A DNA stretch of 64,000 bases from Nonomuraea rhodomycinica. Its GTDB lineage: Bacteria; Actinomycetota; Actinomycetes; Streptosporangiales; Streptosporangiaceae. The first letter of the stretch is position 1. Every line of letters begins with the position of its first letter. Positions 44,903-53,315 of the stretch are shown here, piece by piece. Location of the stretch: positions 62,001-126,000 of the forward strand of contig NZ_JABWGO010000010.1 of assembly GCF_013363995.1 (NCBI RefSeq), in the 5' to 3' direction. The position numbers and the translations under genes are program-made. Under the pieces are notes generated by a model. The model worked only from the letters and a program-made list of their open reading frames with translations, did no database searches and had not been told where the DNA came from.

Positions 44903-45685
44903 GTGCTGAGCCGCGACGAACTCCGCGAGCATCTGGTGCGCACCCGCATCGCCGGCGATGTCGCGACCCCCCGCGAGAACAACCTCGACCACTACAGCTC
45001 CCTGGCCAACGGCGACCCGTACTACCTGCTCGGCCTGACCTGCGAGCAGCCCTGGTCGTTCCGGGACGTCCTGGAGCTGATGGCCAAGTCCGCGGGCGTG
45101 GTCGCCGATCCCGGCCACCGCTGGGGACAGGACACCATCGACCCCGACCTCACGATCGAGGCCCTCGACGCCATGGCCGAGCGCATCGCCGCCGCGCTGT
45201 CGCGCGAGCGCCCGAGGCTGCTGTTCGCCACCGGCCATCCGACCGGCCTGCTGGCCGTCCACCTGCCGCTCGCCCGCCTCGCCGCCGAGCGCGGCGCGAC
45301 CCTGCTGACGCCCGCCGAGGGCTGGACGTACTCCGGGTCGGGCTTCGGCCGGCCGCGCCGGCTGCGCTACCTCGACGACGTGGCGATGCTCGACGACAAG
45401 GGCGGCTTCGTCCACACCCACGACGCGGCCCCGATGGAGTGGATGCTCGCCGAGCTGGGCGACGCGCCGCCGGACCTCGTCATCGCCGACCACGGCTGGG
45501 CGGGGGCCGCCGGTGAGGCCGGCGTGCCCACGGTGGCCTTCGCCGACAGCAACGACCCCGGCCTGTTCGTGGGCGAGGCCGAGGGCAAGATCGACGTGGT
45601 CGTCCCGCTCGACGACAACGTGCTACCCCGCTATTACGCTCCGCTGACCGAACGCCTCGTCACTCTGGTCACACGAGCCCTTTGA
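44903..45685 (+). CDS. Conserved actinobacterial phosphatase-like protein
   Basis: The 260-residue protein contains RPRLLFATGHPTGLLAVHLPLARLAAERGATLLTP, DDKGGFVHTHDAAPMEWMLAEL, and DLVIADHGWAGAAGEAGVPTVAFADSNDPG. This set is found in an actinobacterial family usually annotated as phosphatase. Its metal/acid-rich HD and SND segments are compatible with a hydrolase, but I know of no biochemical proof. It follows acuC in the same direction and precedes a regulatory spacer. Confidence 0.7.
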   Translation: MLSRDELREHLVRTRIAGDVATPRENNLDHYSSLANGDPYYLLGLTCEQPWSFRDVLELMAKSAGVVADPGHRWGQDTIDPDLTIEALDAMAERIAAALSRERPRLLFATGHPTGLLAVHLPLARLAAERGATLLTPAEGWTYSGSGFGRPRRLRYLDDVAMLDDKGGFVHTHDAAPMEWMLAELGDAPPDLVIADHGWAGAAGEAGVPTVAFADSNDPGLFVGEAEGKIDVVVPLDDNVLPRYYAPLTERLVTLVTRAL

Positions 45686-45995
45686 GTTCAATTCGGCCCT
45701 CCCGATACCGTCTTTTCGCGCCTGCATTCCAAGAGGCTCGCTGTCCCTTTGCCAACTTTTGACGCGTCCTGGGCGACTCTATGTGTGACGAGTTGGACGG
45801 TTCCAAGTCCAGGCGAGGTGCACGGCAGCGGCGCTGGCCAGCCATTTCGCTGGTTCGGCTGACAGAGGGCTCCGCCAACTGAGAAACTAGGGGGTTTGCC
45901 GACTCGGAGTCCCGTCTTACGCTGACAGCAGTACACGTGCGTGAGCAATGGCACCAGTGGGGATAACCCGGAAACACGTGCGGAAGAGGCGTCCG
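45686..45995. promoter_or_regulatory. 310-bp spacer before the bdtA-like gene, with a putative promoter
   Basis: No gene with codon bias is evident. A sigma-A-like promoter can be read as TTGCCG (45896-45901), a 16-bp spacer and TACGCT (45918-45923). The long untranslated region is typical of developmental regulator genes. Short A/T-richer segments may hold binding sites, but none is recognised with confidence. Confidence 0.45.
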
Positions 45996-46199
45996 ATGGC
46001 TGCAGGCGAAAGACCTCTCAGCGAGGTGAAGTTCCTGACCGTGGCAGAAGTCGCCACGGTCATGCGGGTGTCCAAGATGACCGTGTACCGGCTGGTGCAC
46101 TCCGGTGAGCTGCCGGCCATCCGAGTCGGCCGGTCCTTCAGAGTGCCCGAGCAGGCGGTCCACGACTATCTGCGGGAGGCCTACATCGAGGCAGGCTGA
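45996..46199 (+). CDS. bdtA: BdtA-like excisionase-family HTH regulator
   Basis: The 67-residue protein is an AlpA/excisionase-type winged HTH: SEVKFLTVAEVATVMRVSKMTVYRLVHSGELPAIRVGRSFRVPEQAVHDYLREAYIEAG. It resembles the BldD-target gene bdtA of Streptomyces, also next to a tiny ribosomal-type gene. The BldC sequence pattern (MFRVDPKTVTRW) is not present. ATG 45996 has a GAAGAGG site at 7 nt; an ATG 48 bp upstream is less supported. A hairpin follows the stop. The name is by resemblance and memory. Confidence 0.75.
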   Translation: MAAGERPLSEVKFLTVAEVATVMRVSKMTVYRLVHSGELPAIRVGRSFRVPEQAVHDYLREAYIEAG

Positions 46200-46209
46200 T
46201 GCTGGAGTA

Positions 46210-46228
46210 GCGGTGTGCGACACACCGC
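46210..46228 (+). terminator. Hairpin after the bdtA-like gene
   Basis: GCGGTGTG (46210-46217) pairs with CACACCGC (46221-46228) around a 3-nt loop. It sits 11 bp behind the stop of the regulator. It lacks a T-run. A related stem appears at 46324-46343. Confidence 0.6.
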
Positions 46229-46323
46229 GAGTGCCGACGCGGGAGAGGCCTGGCCGGCGCCACGCGGCCGGGCTCTCGCCCCCCCTGGGGCGATCTACCG
46301 TGGATCGCCGGTAGTCTGTGAGC

Positions 46324-46343
46324 CGGTGTGCGCTCGCACACCG
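46324..46343 (+). promoter_or_regulatory. Second GGTGTGCG hairpin, in the leader of the bS22-like gene
   Basis: CGGTGTGCG pairs with CGCACACCG around a 2-nt loop (46324-46343), about 30 bp upstream of the tiny ribosomal gene. It shares the CGGTGTGCG arm with the hairpin at 46210-46228. It could be a leader attenuator or a structure that sets translation; this is a guess. Confidence 0.4.
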
Positions 46344-46372
46344 TCGTACTTGCTACCAGCACTGGGGGTCCC

Positions 46373-46471
46373 GTGGGCTCTGTGATCAAGAAGCGCCGCA
46401 AGCGGATGGCCAAGAAGAAGCACCGCAAGCTGCTCAAGAAGACGCGCATCCAGCGGCGTAACAAGAAGTAA
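46373..46471 (+). CDS. bS22-like 30S ribosomal protein (AURKAIP1/COX24 domain)
   Basis: This 32-residue, extremely basic protein (starts MGSVIKKRRK, ends RRNKK, GTG start) matches the small actinobacterial bS22-type ribosomal proteins with an AURKAIP1/COX24 domain. It is too short for most gene finders. GGGGG lies 6 nt before the GTG. It belongs to the conserved block after the bdtA-like gene and is followed 24 bp later by an epimerase gene. Confidence 0.9.
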   Translation: MGSVIKKRRKRMAKKKHRKLLKKTRIQRRNKK

Positions 46472-46495
46472 GACACACGCAGCTGCGAGGCGCTG

Positions 46496-47491
46496 ATGAC
46501 CCACACCGTGCTCGTCACCGGGGTCTCGCGCCATATCGGCGCCCGGGTGGCGAGCGTTCTGGCGGCAGACCCGGACATCAGCCGCGTCATCGGAGTCGAC
46601 ACCGTGCCGCCCCCCTCCCTCACGCGGGACGGCGGCATCTCCCTCGGCCGGACGGAGTTCGTCCGGGTGGATCTGCGCAGCCCCGACATCGCTCAGGTGA
46701 TCGCGGCCGCTGACATCGACACCGTCGTGCACATGAGCCTGGTGAGCGCTCCCTCGCGCACCACCGGGCGGGCGCTGATGAAGGAGCACAACGTCATCGG
46801 CGCCATGCAACTGCTCGGCGCGTGCCAGCGGTCGGCCACCGTGCGGCGCGTCGTGGTGCGCTCCACCACGGCCGTCTACGGGTCGTCGCCCCGGGATCCC
46901 GCGGTGTTCACCGAGGACCTGGAGCCCCACGACGGCCCGGTCCACGGCTACGCCAAGGACGCGGCCGAGGTGGAGGGCTACGTGCGCGGTTTCGCGCGCC
47001 GCCGTCCCGACATCACGGTCTCGCTGCTGCGCTTCGCCAACTTCATGGGTCCGGGCGTCGACTCGCCGCTGACCCGGTACTTCACCCAGCCGGTGCTGCC
47101 GACGGTGTTCGGCTTCGACCCGCGGCTGCAGTTCGTCCACGAGGACGACGCGGTCGAGGTGCTGCGCCGGATGGCGACGGAGGACCACCCCGGCACGTTC
47201 AACGTGGCCGGGGCCGGCGTGCTGCTGCTGTCGCAGTGCGCGCGCCGCGCGGGCAGGGCGTCGATGCCGCTGCTCGCGCCGGCCTTCCGCATGCTGGGCG
47301 ACGCCGCGCGCCGGGCGGGGCTGGTCGACTACTCGCCCGAGCAGGTGCGGCTGATGAGCCACGGCCGCGTGGTCGACTGCTCCCGGCTGGAGGCCGAGCT
47401 CGGCTGGAAGCCCAAGTTCACGACCGGCGCGGCGTTCGACGACTTCCTGCGGTCGCGGAGGCTTCGCCCGCTCGGAGGTGCCCGCAGGTGA
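46496..47491 (+). CDS. NAD-dependent epimerase/dehydratase (extended SDR)
   Basis: The 331-residue protein starts with a Rossmann motif (VLVTGVSRHIGARVASVLA), has SVPFMSLV-like VHMSLVSAPSRT, the conserved RSTTAVYGSSP with catalytic Tyr, HGYAKDAAEVE with the Lys, and FANFMGPGVDSP for the sugar or lipid substrate loop. It belongs to the extended SDR family, acting on sugar nucleotides or steroid/terpenoid-type substrates. It overlaps the acyltransferase gene by 4 bp, so the two are coupled and both likely serve envelope lipid or glycolipid metabolism. Confidence 0.9.
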   Translation: MTHTVLVTGVSRHIGARVASVLAADPDISRVIGVDTVPPPSLTRDGGISLGRTEFVRVDLRSPDIAQVIAAADIDTVVHMSLVSAPSRTTGRALMKEHNVIGAMQLLGACQRSATVRRVVVRSTTAVYGSSPRDPAVFTEDLEPHDGPVHGYAKDAAEVEGYVRGFARRRPDITVSLLRFANFMGPGVDSPLTRYFTQPVLPTVFGFDPRLQFVHEDDAVEVLRRMATEDHPGTFNVAGAGVLLLSQCARRAGRASMPLLAPAFRMLGDAARRAGLVDYSPEQVRLMSHGRVVDCSRLEAELGWKPKFTTGAAFDDFLRSRRLRPLGGARR

Positions 47492-48396
47492 GCGTCCCGG
47501 ACCACGAGGAGGCGCGGGTGGTCCCGATCACCGCCGCCCCCTCCTACGACCAGTCCGACCGGCCCGACCCGCTCGCGGAGGCGCTGGCCTTCCTGCGGCG
47601 GCGCATCACCGGCGACTACGAGGTCGACGAGTTCGGCTACGACGCCGAGCTCACCGACAAGGTGATGCTGGAGCTGATCCGGCCCCTCTACCGCCACTGG
47701 TTCCGGGTCGAGACCGTCGAGCTGAAGAACGTGCCCGCCGACGGCGGCGCGCTCGTCGTCGCCAACCACTCCGGCACGCTCCCGGTCGACGCGCTCATGA
47801 TGCAGGTGGCGCTGCACGACGAGGCGGGCCGGCCGCTGCGCCTGCTCGGCGCCGACCTGGTCTACCAGCTCCCCGTGCTCGGTCACCTGTCGCGCAAGAC
47901 CGGCCACACGCTGGCCTGCCCCGAGGACGCCGACCGGCTGCTGCGCAAGGGCGAGCTGGTCGGGGTGTTCCCCGAGGGCTTCAAGGGCGTGGGCAAGCCC
48001 TACTCCGAGCGTTACAAGCTGCAGCGCTTCGGCCGGGGCGGCTTCGTGGCCTCGGCCATCAGGGCGGGCGTGCCGATCGTGCCGACCGCCGTCGTGGGGG
48101 CCGAGGAGATCTACCCGAAGATCGGCGACCTGCCGACCCTGGCGCGGCTGCTCGGGCTGCCCTACCTGCCGATCACGCCGTTCTTCCCGCTGCTCGGCCC
48201 GCTCGGGCTGGTGCCGCTGCCGTCGAAGTGGATGATCGAGTTCGGCGAGCCGATCCGCACCGACGAGTACGACGCGTCGGCCGCCGACGACCCGATGGTG
48301 GTCTTCGAGCTGACCGACCACGTCCGCGAGGTCATCCAGCAGATGCTCAACGAGCTGCGGCTGCGCCGCGGTCACGCGTTCCCGCCTTTTCTCTAG
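47488..48396 (+). CDS. PlsC-type lysophospholipid acyltransferase
   Basis: The 302-residue protein carries the LPLAT/PlsC signature: NHSGTLPVDALMM (the NHxxxxD block), VFPEGFKGVGKPY (FPEG block), and VPTAVVGAEEIYPKIG. It transfers acyl groups to lysophosphatidic acid or a similar glycerolipid at the membrane. The GTG start overlaps the stop of the epimerase gene. The N-terminal 60 residues, charged and Pro-rich, are an extension often seen in actinobacterial members. Confidence 0.9.
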   Translation: MSVPDHEEARVVPITAAPSYDQSDRPDPLAEALAFLRRRITGDYEVDEFGYDAELTDKVMLELIRPLYRHWFRVETVELKNVPADGGALVVANHSGTLPVDALMMQVALHDEAGRPLRLLGADLVYQLPVLGHLSRKTGHTLACPEDADRLLRKGELVGVFPEGFKGVGKPYSERYKLQRFGRGGFVASAIRAGVPIVPTAVVGAEEIYPKIGDLPTLARLLGLPYLPITPFFPLLGPLGLVPLPSKWMIEFGEPIRTDEYDASAADDPMVVFELTDHVREVIQQMLNELRLRRGHAFPPFL

Positions 48397-48476
48397 ATTT
48401 TCCCGACGGCCCGCAACCGGTCGCGAGGGGCCGGTGTTCCTCAGGACGTCAAGCACACCGACGCAGAGGAAACATC

Positions 48477-49271
48477 GTGGACCTGCAGCTTTCCGGCCGT
48501 GTGGCCGTCGTGACCGGCGCCTCCAAGGGCATCGGCCTGGCCGTCGCACGCACCCTGCACGAGGAGGGCGCGCACGTCGTGGCGGTCTCCCGCACCCGCA
48601 CCGACGACCTGCCGGACAAGGTGGTCCACGTGGCCGCCGACCTGATGGACCCGCAGGCGCCCGCCCGGGTCGTGGCCGCCGCGGTGGAGGAGTTCGGCGG
48701 GGTGGACATCCTGGTCAACAACGCCGGCGGCCCGCCGCCCGGCGTCACGCTGCCGCGGGTCGGCTTCCTGGCGCCCGACGACGCCGCCTGGCGGGAGATG
48801 TTCGAGTTCAACCTGTTCGCGGCGGTCCGGATGGTCCGGGCGGCCGTGCCGGTCATGCTGGAGCGCGGCGGCGGCGCCATCGTGAACGTCTCCTCGACGA
48901 TGGGCAAGCAGCCGTCGGCGATGAACGTCGACTACGGCGCGGCCAAGGCGGCGCTCGACCACGTCGGCAAGGCCCTGTCCGAGGAGTACGGCCCGCAGGG
49001 CATCCGGGTGAACACCGTCCTGCCCGGCGCCGTGCTCACCGACTGGTGGACCAAGGAGGGCGGCGCGGCCGACGTCATCGCCGGGATGGCCGGCGCCGAC
49101 AAGGACAGCGTCATCTCCACGGTGGCCCCCCAGATGATGCGGATGGTCACCGGCCGCCTGGTCCACCCGCAGGAGGTCGCCGACGCGGTGGCGCTGCTGG
49201 CGTCCCCGCGTTCCGGCAGCACGACGGGCTCCGAGGTCGTCGTCGACGGCGGCTTCCTCAAGGAGCTGTAG
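48477..49271 (+). CDS. Short-chain dehydrogenase/reductase
   Basis: The 264-residue classical SDR has VTGASKGIG, NNAGGPPP, the catalytic Ser in VNVSSTMGKQPSAMNVDYGAAKAA, and IRVNTVLPGAVLTDW. The C-terminus ends in VVVDGGFLKEL, as in FabG-type 3-ketoacyl reductases. GAGGAAA precedes the GTG. It follows the acyltransferase in the same direction but after 80 bp, so a separate promoter is possible. Substrate unknown. Confidence 0.88.
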   Translation: MDLQLSGRVAVVTGASKGIGLAVARTLHEEGAHVVAVSRTRTDDLPDKVVHVAADLMDPQAPARVVAAAVEEFGGVDILVNNAGGPPPGVTLPRVGFLAPDDAAWREMFEFNLFAAVRMVRAAVPVMLERGGGAIVNVSSTMGKQPSAMNVDYGAAKAALDHVGKALSEEYGPQGIRVNTVLPGAVLTDWWTKEGGAADVIAGMAGADKDSVISTVAPQMMRMVTGRLVHPQEVADAVALLASPRSGSTTGSEVVVDGGFLKEL

Positions 49272-49363
49272 GGTCGGCCCGGCACGCCGTCACCGCGGCG
49301 TGAACCCGGACGGCGGGTTGTGGCGAGACATCTCCGACCGACTTCCCCCACCGAAGGGCGGAG

Positions 49364-49948
49364 ATGATTACGCAACCCGCCACCAGGGGCGCTGACGCCG
49401 AGCTCGTCAGCGCCTCCTGGACCGAGCCGGAGGCGTTCGCCGAACTGTTCGACCGCTACTCCGCCATGCTCTACAGGTACGTCTCCAAGCGCCTCGGCCC
49501 CGAGCCCGCGGAGGACCTCGTCGGCGAGACGTTCCTCGTCGCCTTCTCCCGCCGCAGGAGCTACGACCTGGCCTACGCCGACGCGCGGCCCTGGCTGTTC
49601 GGCATCCTCACCAAGCTCATCTCGCGCCACCGCCGCACCGAGGCGGCCCGCTACCGCGCCCTGCTGCGGGCGCCCGTCGAGGACCGCGTGGACTCGCCCG
49701 CCGACCGGGTCGCCGCCGGCGTCTCCGCGCAGGCCGCGCGGCCCGAACTGGCCGGAGCGCTGGCCGCCCTGCCGGCCAAGGACCGCGACGTGCTGCTGCT
49801 CATCGCCTGGGGCGACCTGACGTACGAGGAGACCGCGCAGGCCCTCGGCATCCCTGTCGGCACCGTGCGCTCCCGCCTCAACCGAGGCCGGCGGAAGGTG
49901 CGCGCGGCGCTCGGCCACACGAACCCGCTGCTCGACGAGGAGGCGTGA
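49364..49948 (+). CDS. ECF-type RNA polymerase sigma factor
   Basis: The 194-residue protein has region 2 (AFAELFDRYSAMLYRYVSKRLG, EDLVGETFLVAFSRR, WLFGILTKLISRHRR) and region 4 (LPAKDRDVLLLIAWGDLTYEETAQALGIPVGTVRSRLNRGRRKVRA). No regulatory C-terminal domain is present. GGGCGGAG precedes the ATG. The stop overlaps the start region of the downstream LCP gene, whose N-terminus looks like a membrane anti-sigma partner, making the two a probable sigma/anti-sigma pair. Confidence 0.92.
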   Translation: MITQPATRGADAELVSASWTEPEAFAELFDRYSAMLYRYVSKRLGPEPAEDLVGETFLVAFSRRRSYDLAYADARPWLFGILTKLISRHRRTEAARYRALLRAPVEDRVDSPADRVAAGVSAQAARPELAGALAALPAKDRDVLLLIAWGDLTYEETAQALGIPVGTVRSRLNRGRRKVRAALGHTNPLLDEEA

Positions 49949-49950
49949 CG

Positions 49951-50943
49951 ATGGACGACATGAAGCTGCTGCGCGACTTCGGCGCCGCGCTGGAGCACGA
50001 GCCGCCCGCCACGCTCGCGCGGCAGCGCAACCGCCTGACCGAGGCGAAGCCGCGCCGGAGGAGAGTGGGCCTGCTGGTGACCGGCCTGGCCGCCGTCGCC
50101 ACCGCCGCCGCGGTCGCGGTGCCCACGCTGGTGCTGCGCGGCCACCAGACCGTCGCCCCGCCGACCGGGGCCCGGCCGGCGAAGGTGACGACCGGCACGC
50201 TCAACGTGCTGGTCGTCGGCACCGACGGCGAGGCGGGCTCGGAGCGCTTCCGGCACGGGGCGCGCACCGACACGATCCTGCTGGTGCACGTGCCCGCCGA
50301 CCGCAAGGAGATCACCGCGGTCAGCATCCCGCGCGACTCCCTCGTGCAGATCCCGCGGTGCGGGTCACAGCCGCCCAGGAAGGACATGATCAACTCGGCG
50401 TTCGACAAGGGCGGGCTGGCCTGCACGGTCAAGACGGTCGAGACGCTGACGGACGTGCGGATCGACCACATGATGGAGGTGGACTTCACCGCCTTCAAGC
50501 AGGTGGTGGACGCCCTCGGCGGCATCCAGGTGAAGCTCAGGGAGCCCGTGAACGACCCGAAGGCCAAGCTGAGGCTGCCGGCGGGCACCAGCGTGCTGAA
50601 CGGCCAGCAGGCGCTCGGGTACATGCGGCTGCGCTCGTACGGCGACGGCTCCGACATCCAGCGGATCAAGCGTCAGCAGGTGCTCCTGCGCGCGATGCTG
50701 GCCAAGGGGAAGAAGATGCTCACCGACCCCGCCAAGGTGCGCGCCTTCCTCGGCGTCGCCGGTAAGTCGATCAAGACGGACGAGGGCTTCGACCTGGAGA
50801 CGATGGCCGACCTCGCCGTCTCCATGAGCGACACCCGGCTGACGGGTTTCCTCACCGTGCCGTGGGTGCCCAGCCCGGACGACCCCAACCGGGTCGTCTG
50901 GAAGCAACCGGACGCCGGTCGGCTCTTCGCGAGGCTGCGCTAG
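49951..50943 (+). CDS. LytR-CpsA-Psr-like protein with anti-sigma-like N-terminus
   Basis: The 330-residue protein has an unusual N-terminal cytosolic segment (MDDMKLLRDFGAALEHEPPATLARQ). Such a segment resembles CU044_5270-type proteins that accompany ECF sigma factors in Streptosporangiales. One transmembrane helix follows (about 39-61). An LCP domain (83-250) has GTDG, RTDTILLVHV and SIPRDS, with the acidic/Arg set that binds polyprenyl-linked glycans and attaches them to peptidoglycan. ATG 49951 follows GAGGAGG. It is translationally coupled to the sigma factor gene. Confidence 0.85.
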   Translation: MDDMKLLRDFGAALEHEPPATLARQRNRLTEAKPRRRRVGLLVTGLAAVATAAAVAVPTLVLRGHQTVAPPTGARPAKVTTGTLNVLVVGTDGEAGSERFRHGARTDTILLVHVPADRKEITAVSIPRDSLVQIPRCGSQPPRKDMINSAFDKGGLACTVKTVETLTDVRIDHMMEVDFTAFKQVVDALGGIQVKLREPVNDPKAKLRLPAGTSVLNGQQALGYMRLRSYGDGSDIQRIKRQQVLLRAMLAKGKKMLTDPAKVRAFLGVAGKSIKTDEGFDLETMADLAVSMSDTRLTGFLTVPWVPSPDDPNRVVWKQPDAGRLFARLR

Positions 50944-50945
50944 CC

Positions 50946-51818
50946 CTACAGGTGGGGGCGGTAGTGGCGGCGCAGCGCGATGCCCGCCGCCACGCCGCCC
51001 GCCACCGCCCCGACGCCCGCGGCGATGGGCAGCGCGGTCAGCGTGGCCTTGCGGCCGGTGCGGAAGTCCTTGATCGGCCAGCCGACCTGCTTGGCGTGCT
51101 CGCGCAGCTCGGTGTCGGGGTTGATGGCCATCGCGTGGCCCACCAGCGACAGCATGGGCAGGTCGTTGGCCGAGTCGCTGTAGGCGGTGCAGCGGGTGAG
51201 GTCGAGGCCCTCGCGGCGGGCCAGCGCCCGCACCGCCTCGGCCTTGGCCGGGCCGTGCAGCAGGTCGCCGACCAGCCGCCCGGTGTAGATGCCGTCGCGG
51301 GTCTCGGCGACGGTGCCGAGCGCTCCGGTCAGGCCGAGCCGCTGCGCGATGACCCGGGCCAGCTCGACCGGGGTGGCCGTCACCAGCCAGACGCGTTGGC
51401 CGGCGTCGAGGTGGCTCTGCGCGAGCGCGCGGGTGCCGCCCCAGATGCGGTCGGCCATGACCTCGTCGTAGATCTCCTCGCCGAGCCGTACGACGTCGTC
51501 GACCTTGGCGCCGGCGACGAAGGCGAGGGCGGTCTCGCGGGCCACGGCGATGTGCTCGGGATTCTCGTTGCCGCGCAGGCGGAACACCGCCTGGCCGACG
51601 GCGAACTTGAACAGGTCGGACGTCGTGAACATGCCGCGCGTCGCCAGACCCCGGGCGAAGTGGTAGATCGAGGCGCCGCGCATCATCGTGTTGTCGACGT
51701 CGAAGAACGCCGCCGCCTCCAGGTCGGGGTCGGCCGGGGGCGCCGTCACGGCGGCCGCCGCCGCGGCCTCGCCGGCGATCTCCGCCTCCACCTCGCGCCG
51801 TCGTCGGATAAGCCGCAT
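50946..51818 (-). CDS. HAD-IB family phosphatase with C-terminal membrane segment
   Basis: The 290-residue protein is a HAD hydrolase of the SerB-like IB class. It has the nucleophile motif FFDVDNTMMRG, the Thr/Ser motif VTATPVELA, a Lys segment (HGPAKAEAV) and the YSDSANDLPMLSLVG acid loop. A C-terminal hydrophobic stretch (LPIAAGVGAVAGGVAAGIALRRHYRPHL) could anchor it to the membrane. This CicA-type arrangement is common in actinomycetes. Substrate unknown; possibly phosphoserine-like or a lipid phosphate. Confidence 0.9.
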   Translation of the reverse strand: MRLIRRRREVEAEIAGEAAAAAAVTAPPADPDLEAAAFFDVDNTMMRGASIYHFARGLATRGMFTTSDLFKFAVGQAVFRLRGNENPEHIAVARETALAFVAGAKVDDVVRLGEEIYDEVMADRIWGGTRALAQSHLDAGQRVWLVTATPVELARVIAQRLGLTGALGTVAETRDGIYTGRLVGDLLHGPAKAEAVRALARREGLDLTRCTAYSDSANDLPMLSLVGHAMAINPDTELREHAKQVGWPIKDFRTGRKATLTALPIAAGVGAVAGGVAAGIALRRHYRPHL

Positions 51819-51828
51819 GCCGTTCAGC

Positions 51829-52554
51829 TTACCCAGGCGGAGCCGCCAGTCCTTCGATGTAATCGAGGTATCCGGTCGCCTGGTCCTGGTCGTCGCCGGC
51901 CATCCGCTCCAGCATCGGCTCGACCATGTCGCGCTGGTCCCGGGCGAAGCTGCTGATCTTCGGCGAGCGGGGCCGCACGCGTTCGAGCCTGGTGATCCCG
52001 GAGCGGGTGGACTCCTCCATGTCCCTGAGCGCCTTGCCGACCAGCGCGTCCTTGCCGGGTGAGCTCTCGCGGGAGGAGCCGAGCAGCTCGGCCATCTCCT
52101 CGGCCCTGGCCTTGGCGGACTCCAGCTCCCGTTCGGCCCGCTCGACGTCGTCGCCGCTGAGCCGGACCAGGGTGCTCTCGGCCGCGCGCTTGAGCGGGTA
52201 GAGCGGGTCGCCCGGCACCGCTCGGTACGTGGCGAAGGCCGACAGCATCATGACCGCCGCCAGGCCCAGCGTGGCGAGCTGCGACAGCAACGGCCGCGCG
52301 CGCACCCGGCGGCCGGCGGAGCGGCGGCGGGAGGGGCGGCGGCGGGAGGGGCGGGTGCGCGCGCCGGGGCCGCGCCGGGAGGAGCCGGGGCGGAGGCCGC
52401 CCGGGGGGTGCTCGGCGGTGCCGGAACTCGCGGCGAGGAGCTCGTCACGCAGCCGGTCGCGGAAGGCGTCGCTCGGTCCGCCGCCGAGCGGCAGCTCCCG
52501 CAGCTCGGTGAGGTGACCCAGCACGCGTTCGCGCGATCTGCGCGACCAACCCAT
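51829..52554 (-). CDS. rsbN: RsbN-like membrane anti-sigma factor with DUF5667 domain
   Basis: The 241-residue protein has a cytosolic N-terminus, an Arg/Pro-rich stretch (SRRGPGARTRPSRRR), one transmembrane helix (LATLGLAAVMMLSAFATY), and an exported DUF5667 helical domain (PGDPLYPLKRAAESTLVRLSGDDVERAERELESAKARAEEMAELL). It lies downstream of bldN on the same strand, as rsbN does in Streptomyces, where the protein holds sigma-BldN inactive at the membrane. The name is inferred from this position and architecture. Confidence 0.82.
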   Translation of the reverse strand: MGWSRRSRERVLGHLTELRELPLGGGPSDAFRDRLRDELLAASSGTAEHPPGGLRPGSSRRGPGARTRPSRRRPSRRRSAGRRVRARPLLSQLATLGLAAVMMLSAFATYRAVPGDPLYPLKRAAESTLVRLSGDDVERAERELESAKARAEEMAELLGSSRESSPGKDALVGKALRDMEESTRSGITRLERVRPRSPKISSFARDQRDMVEPMLERMAGDDQDQATGYLDYIEGLAAPPG

Positions 52555-52676
52555 GACAGCTCCCTGAAATCCCCCGAAAATGATCCAGTCGTGACAAATG
52601 ACTAACGAAGTGACGCGATGGGAGGTTACGCAAGGTCATGGACGACGCGAGGTCTTGAATGATGCGGGGTCGCGGG

Positions 52677-53315
52677 TCAGGCGAGGTCGTGGCGGAGGGC
52701 GCGCGCCAGCGCCTTGACCGCCCGGAACTGCAGGGCTTTGATCGCTCCACTCTTCTTTCCCATGATCAACGCCGTTTCGGCCACCGACAGGCCGTGCAGG
52801 AAGCGCAGCACCACGCACTCCTGCTGCTCCGGGCCGAGCTCGCGCACCGCGCGCAGCACCCGGTCGTTGACGATGGCCGTGACCACGGCGTTCTCCGGGA
52901 TGTGCGCCCCGTCGAGCGGGACGTCGATCACCTCTCCCGTCGGGATCTCCAGCCGGTAGCGCCCCGACTTGAAGTGATCGGTCACCAGGTTGCGCGCGAT
53001 CGTCACGAGCCAGGCCCCGAAGTCGCGCCCCTGCCAGGTGAATCCGGCGATGCGGCGTAACGCGCGCAGGAAGGTCTCGCTGGTCAGGTCCTCGGCCAGC
53101 GGATGTGAGCCCACCCGGAAGTAGATGTAGCGATAGACCAGCCCAACGTAACGGTCGTAGAGCGTGCCAAAAGCCTCCGTGTCACCAGTCTTGGCGCGCA
53201 GCACCAGCAGGCGTAAGTCGTCGGGGAGCTCCTCGCGTACGGCGAGCTCGGACGTCCGGGCGGCGCCGGGGACCGCTGGGGAAAGCAGCCCGGCGAACGG
53301 CCACGAGTCAGGCAT
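52677..53315 (-). CDS. bldN: Developmental ECF sigma factor BldN
   Basis: Sigma-BldN directs genes for aerial hyphae and chaplin/rodlin production. The 212-residue product has a short N-terminal extension, region 2 (FGTLYDRYVGLVYRYIYFRVGSHPLAEDLTSETFLRALRRI), the characteristic GRDFGAWLVTIARNLVTDHFKSGRYRLEIPTGEVI linker, and region 4 (LGPEQQECVVLRFLHGLSVAETALIMGKKSGAIKALQFRAVKALARAL). It lacks the long N-terminal pro-sequence of S. coelicolor BldN. It is divergent from the seven-helix membrane gene and precedes an rsbN-like gene. Confidence 0.9.
   Translation of the reverse strand: MPDSWPFAGLLSPAVPGAARTSELAVREELPDDLRLLVLRAKTGDTEAFGTLYDRYVGLVYRYIYFRVGSHPLAEDLTSETFLRALRRIAGFTWQGRDFGAWLVTIARNLVTDHFKSGRYRLEIPTGEVIDVPLDGAHIPENAVVTAIVNDRVLRAVRELGPEQQECVVLRFLHGLSVAETALIMGKKSGAIKALQFRAVKALARALRHDLA

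Noticed and set aside
45996..46199. bldC
   Set aside because: The BldC-type MFRVDPKTVTRW and GGHRRY motifs are absent; the excisionase-like VRVSKMTVYRLV sequence fits a bdtA-type protein better.
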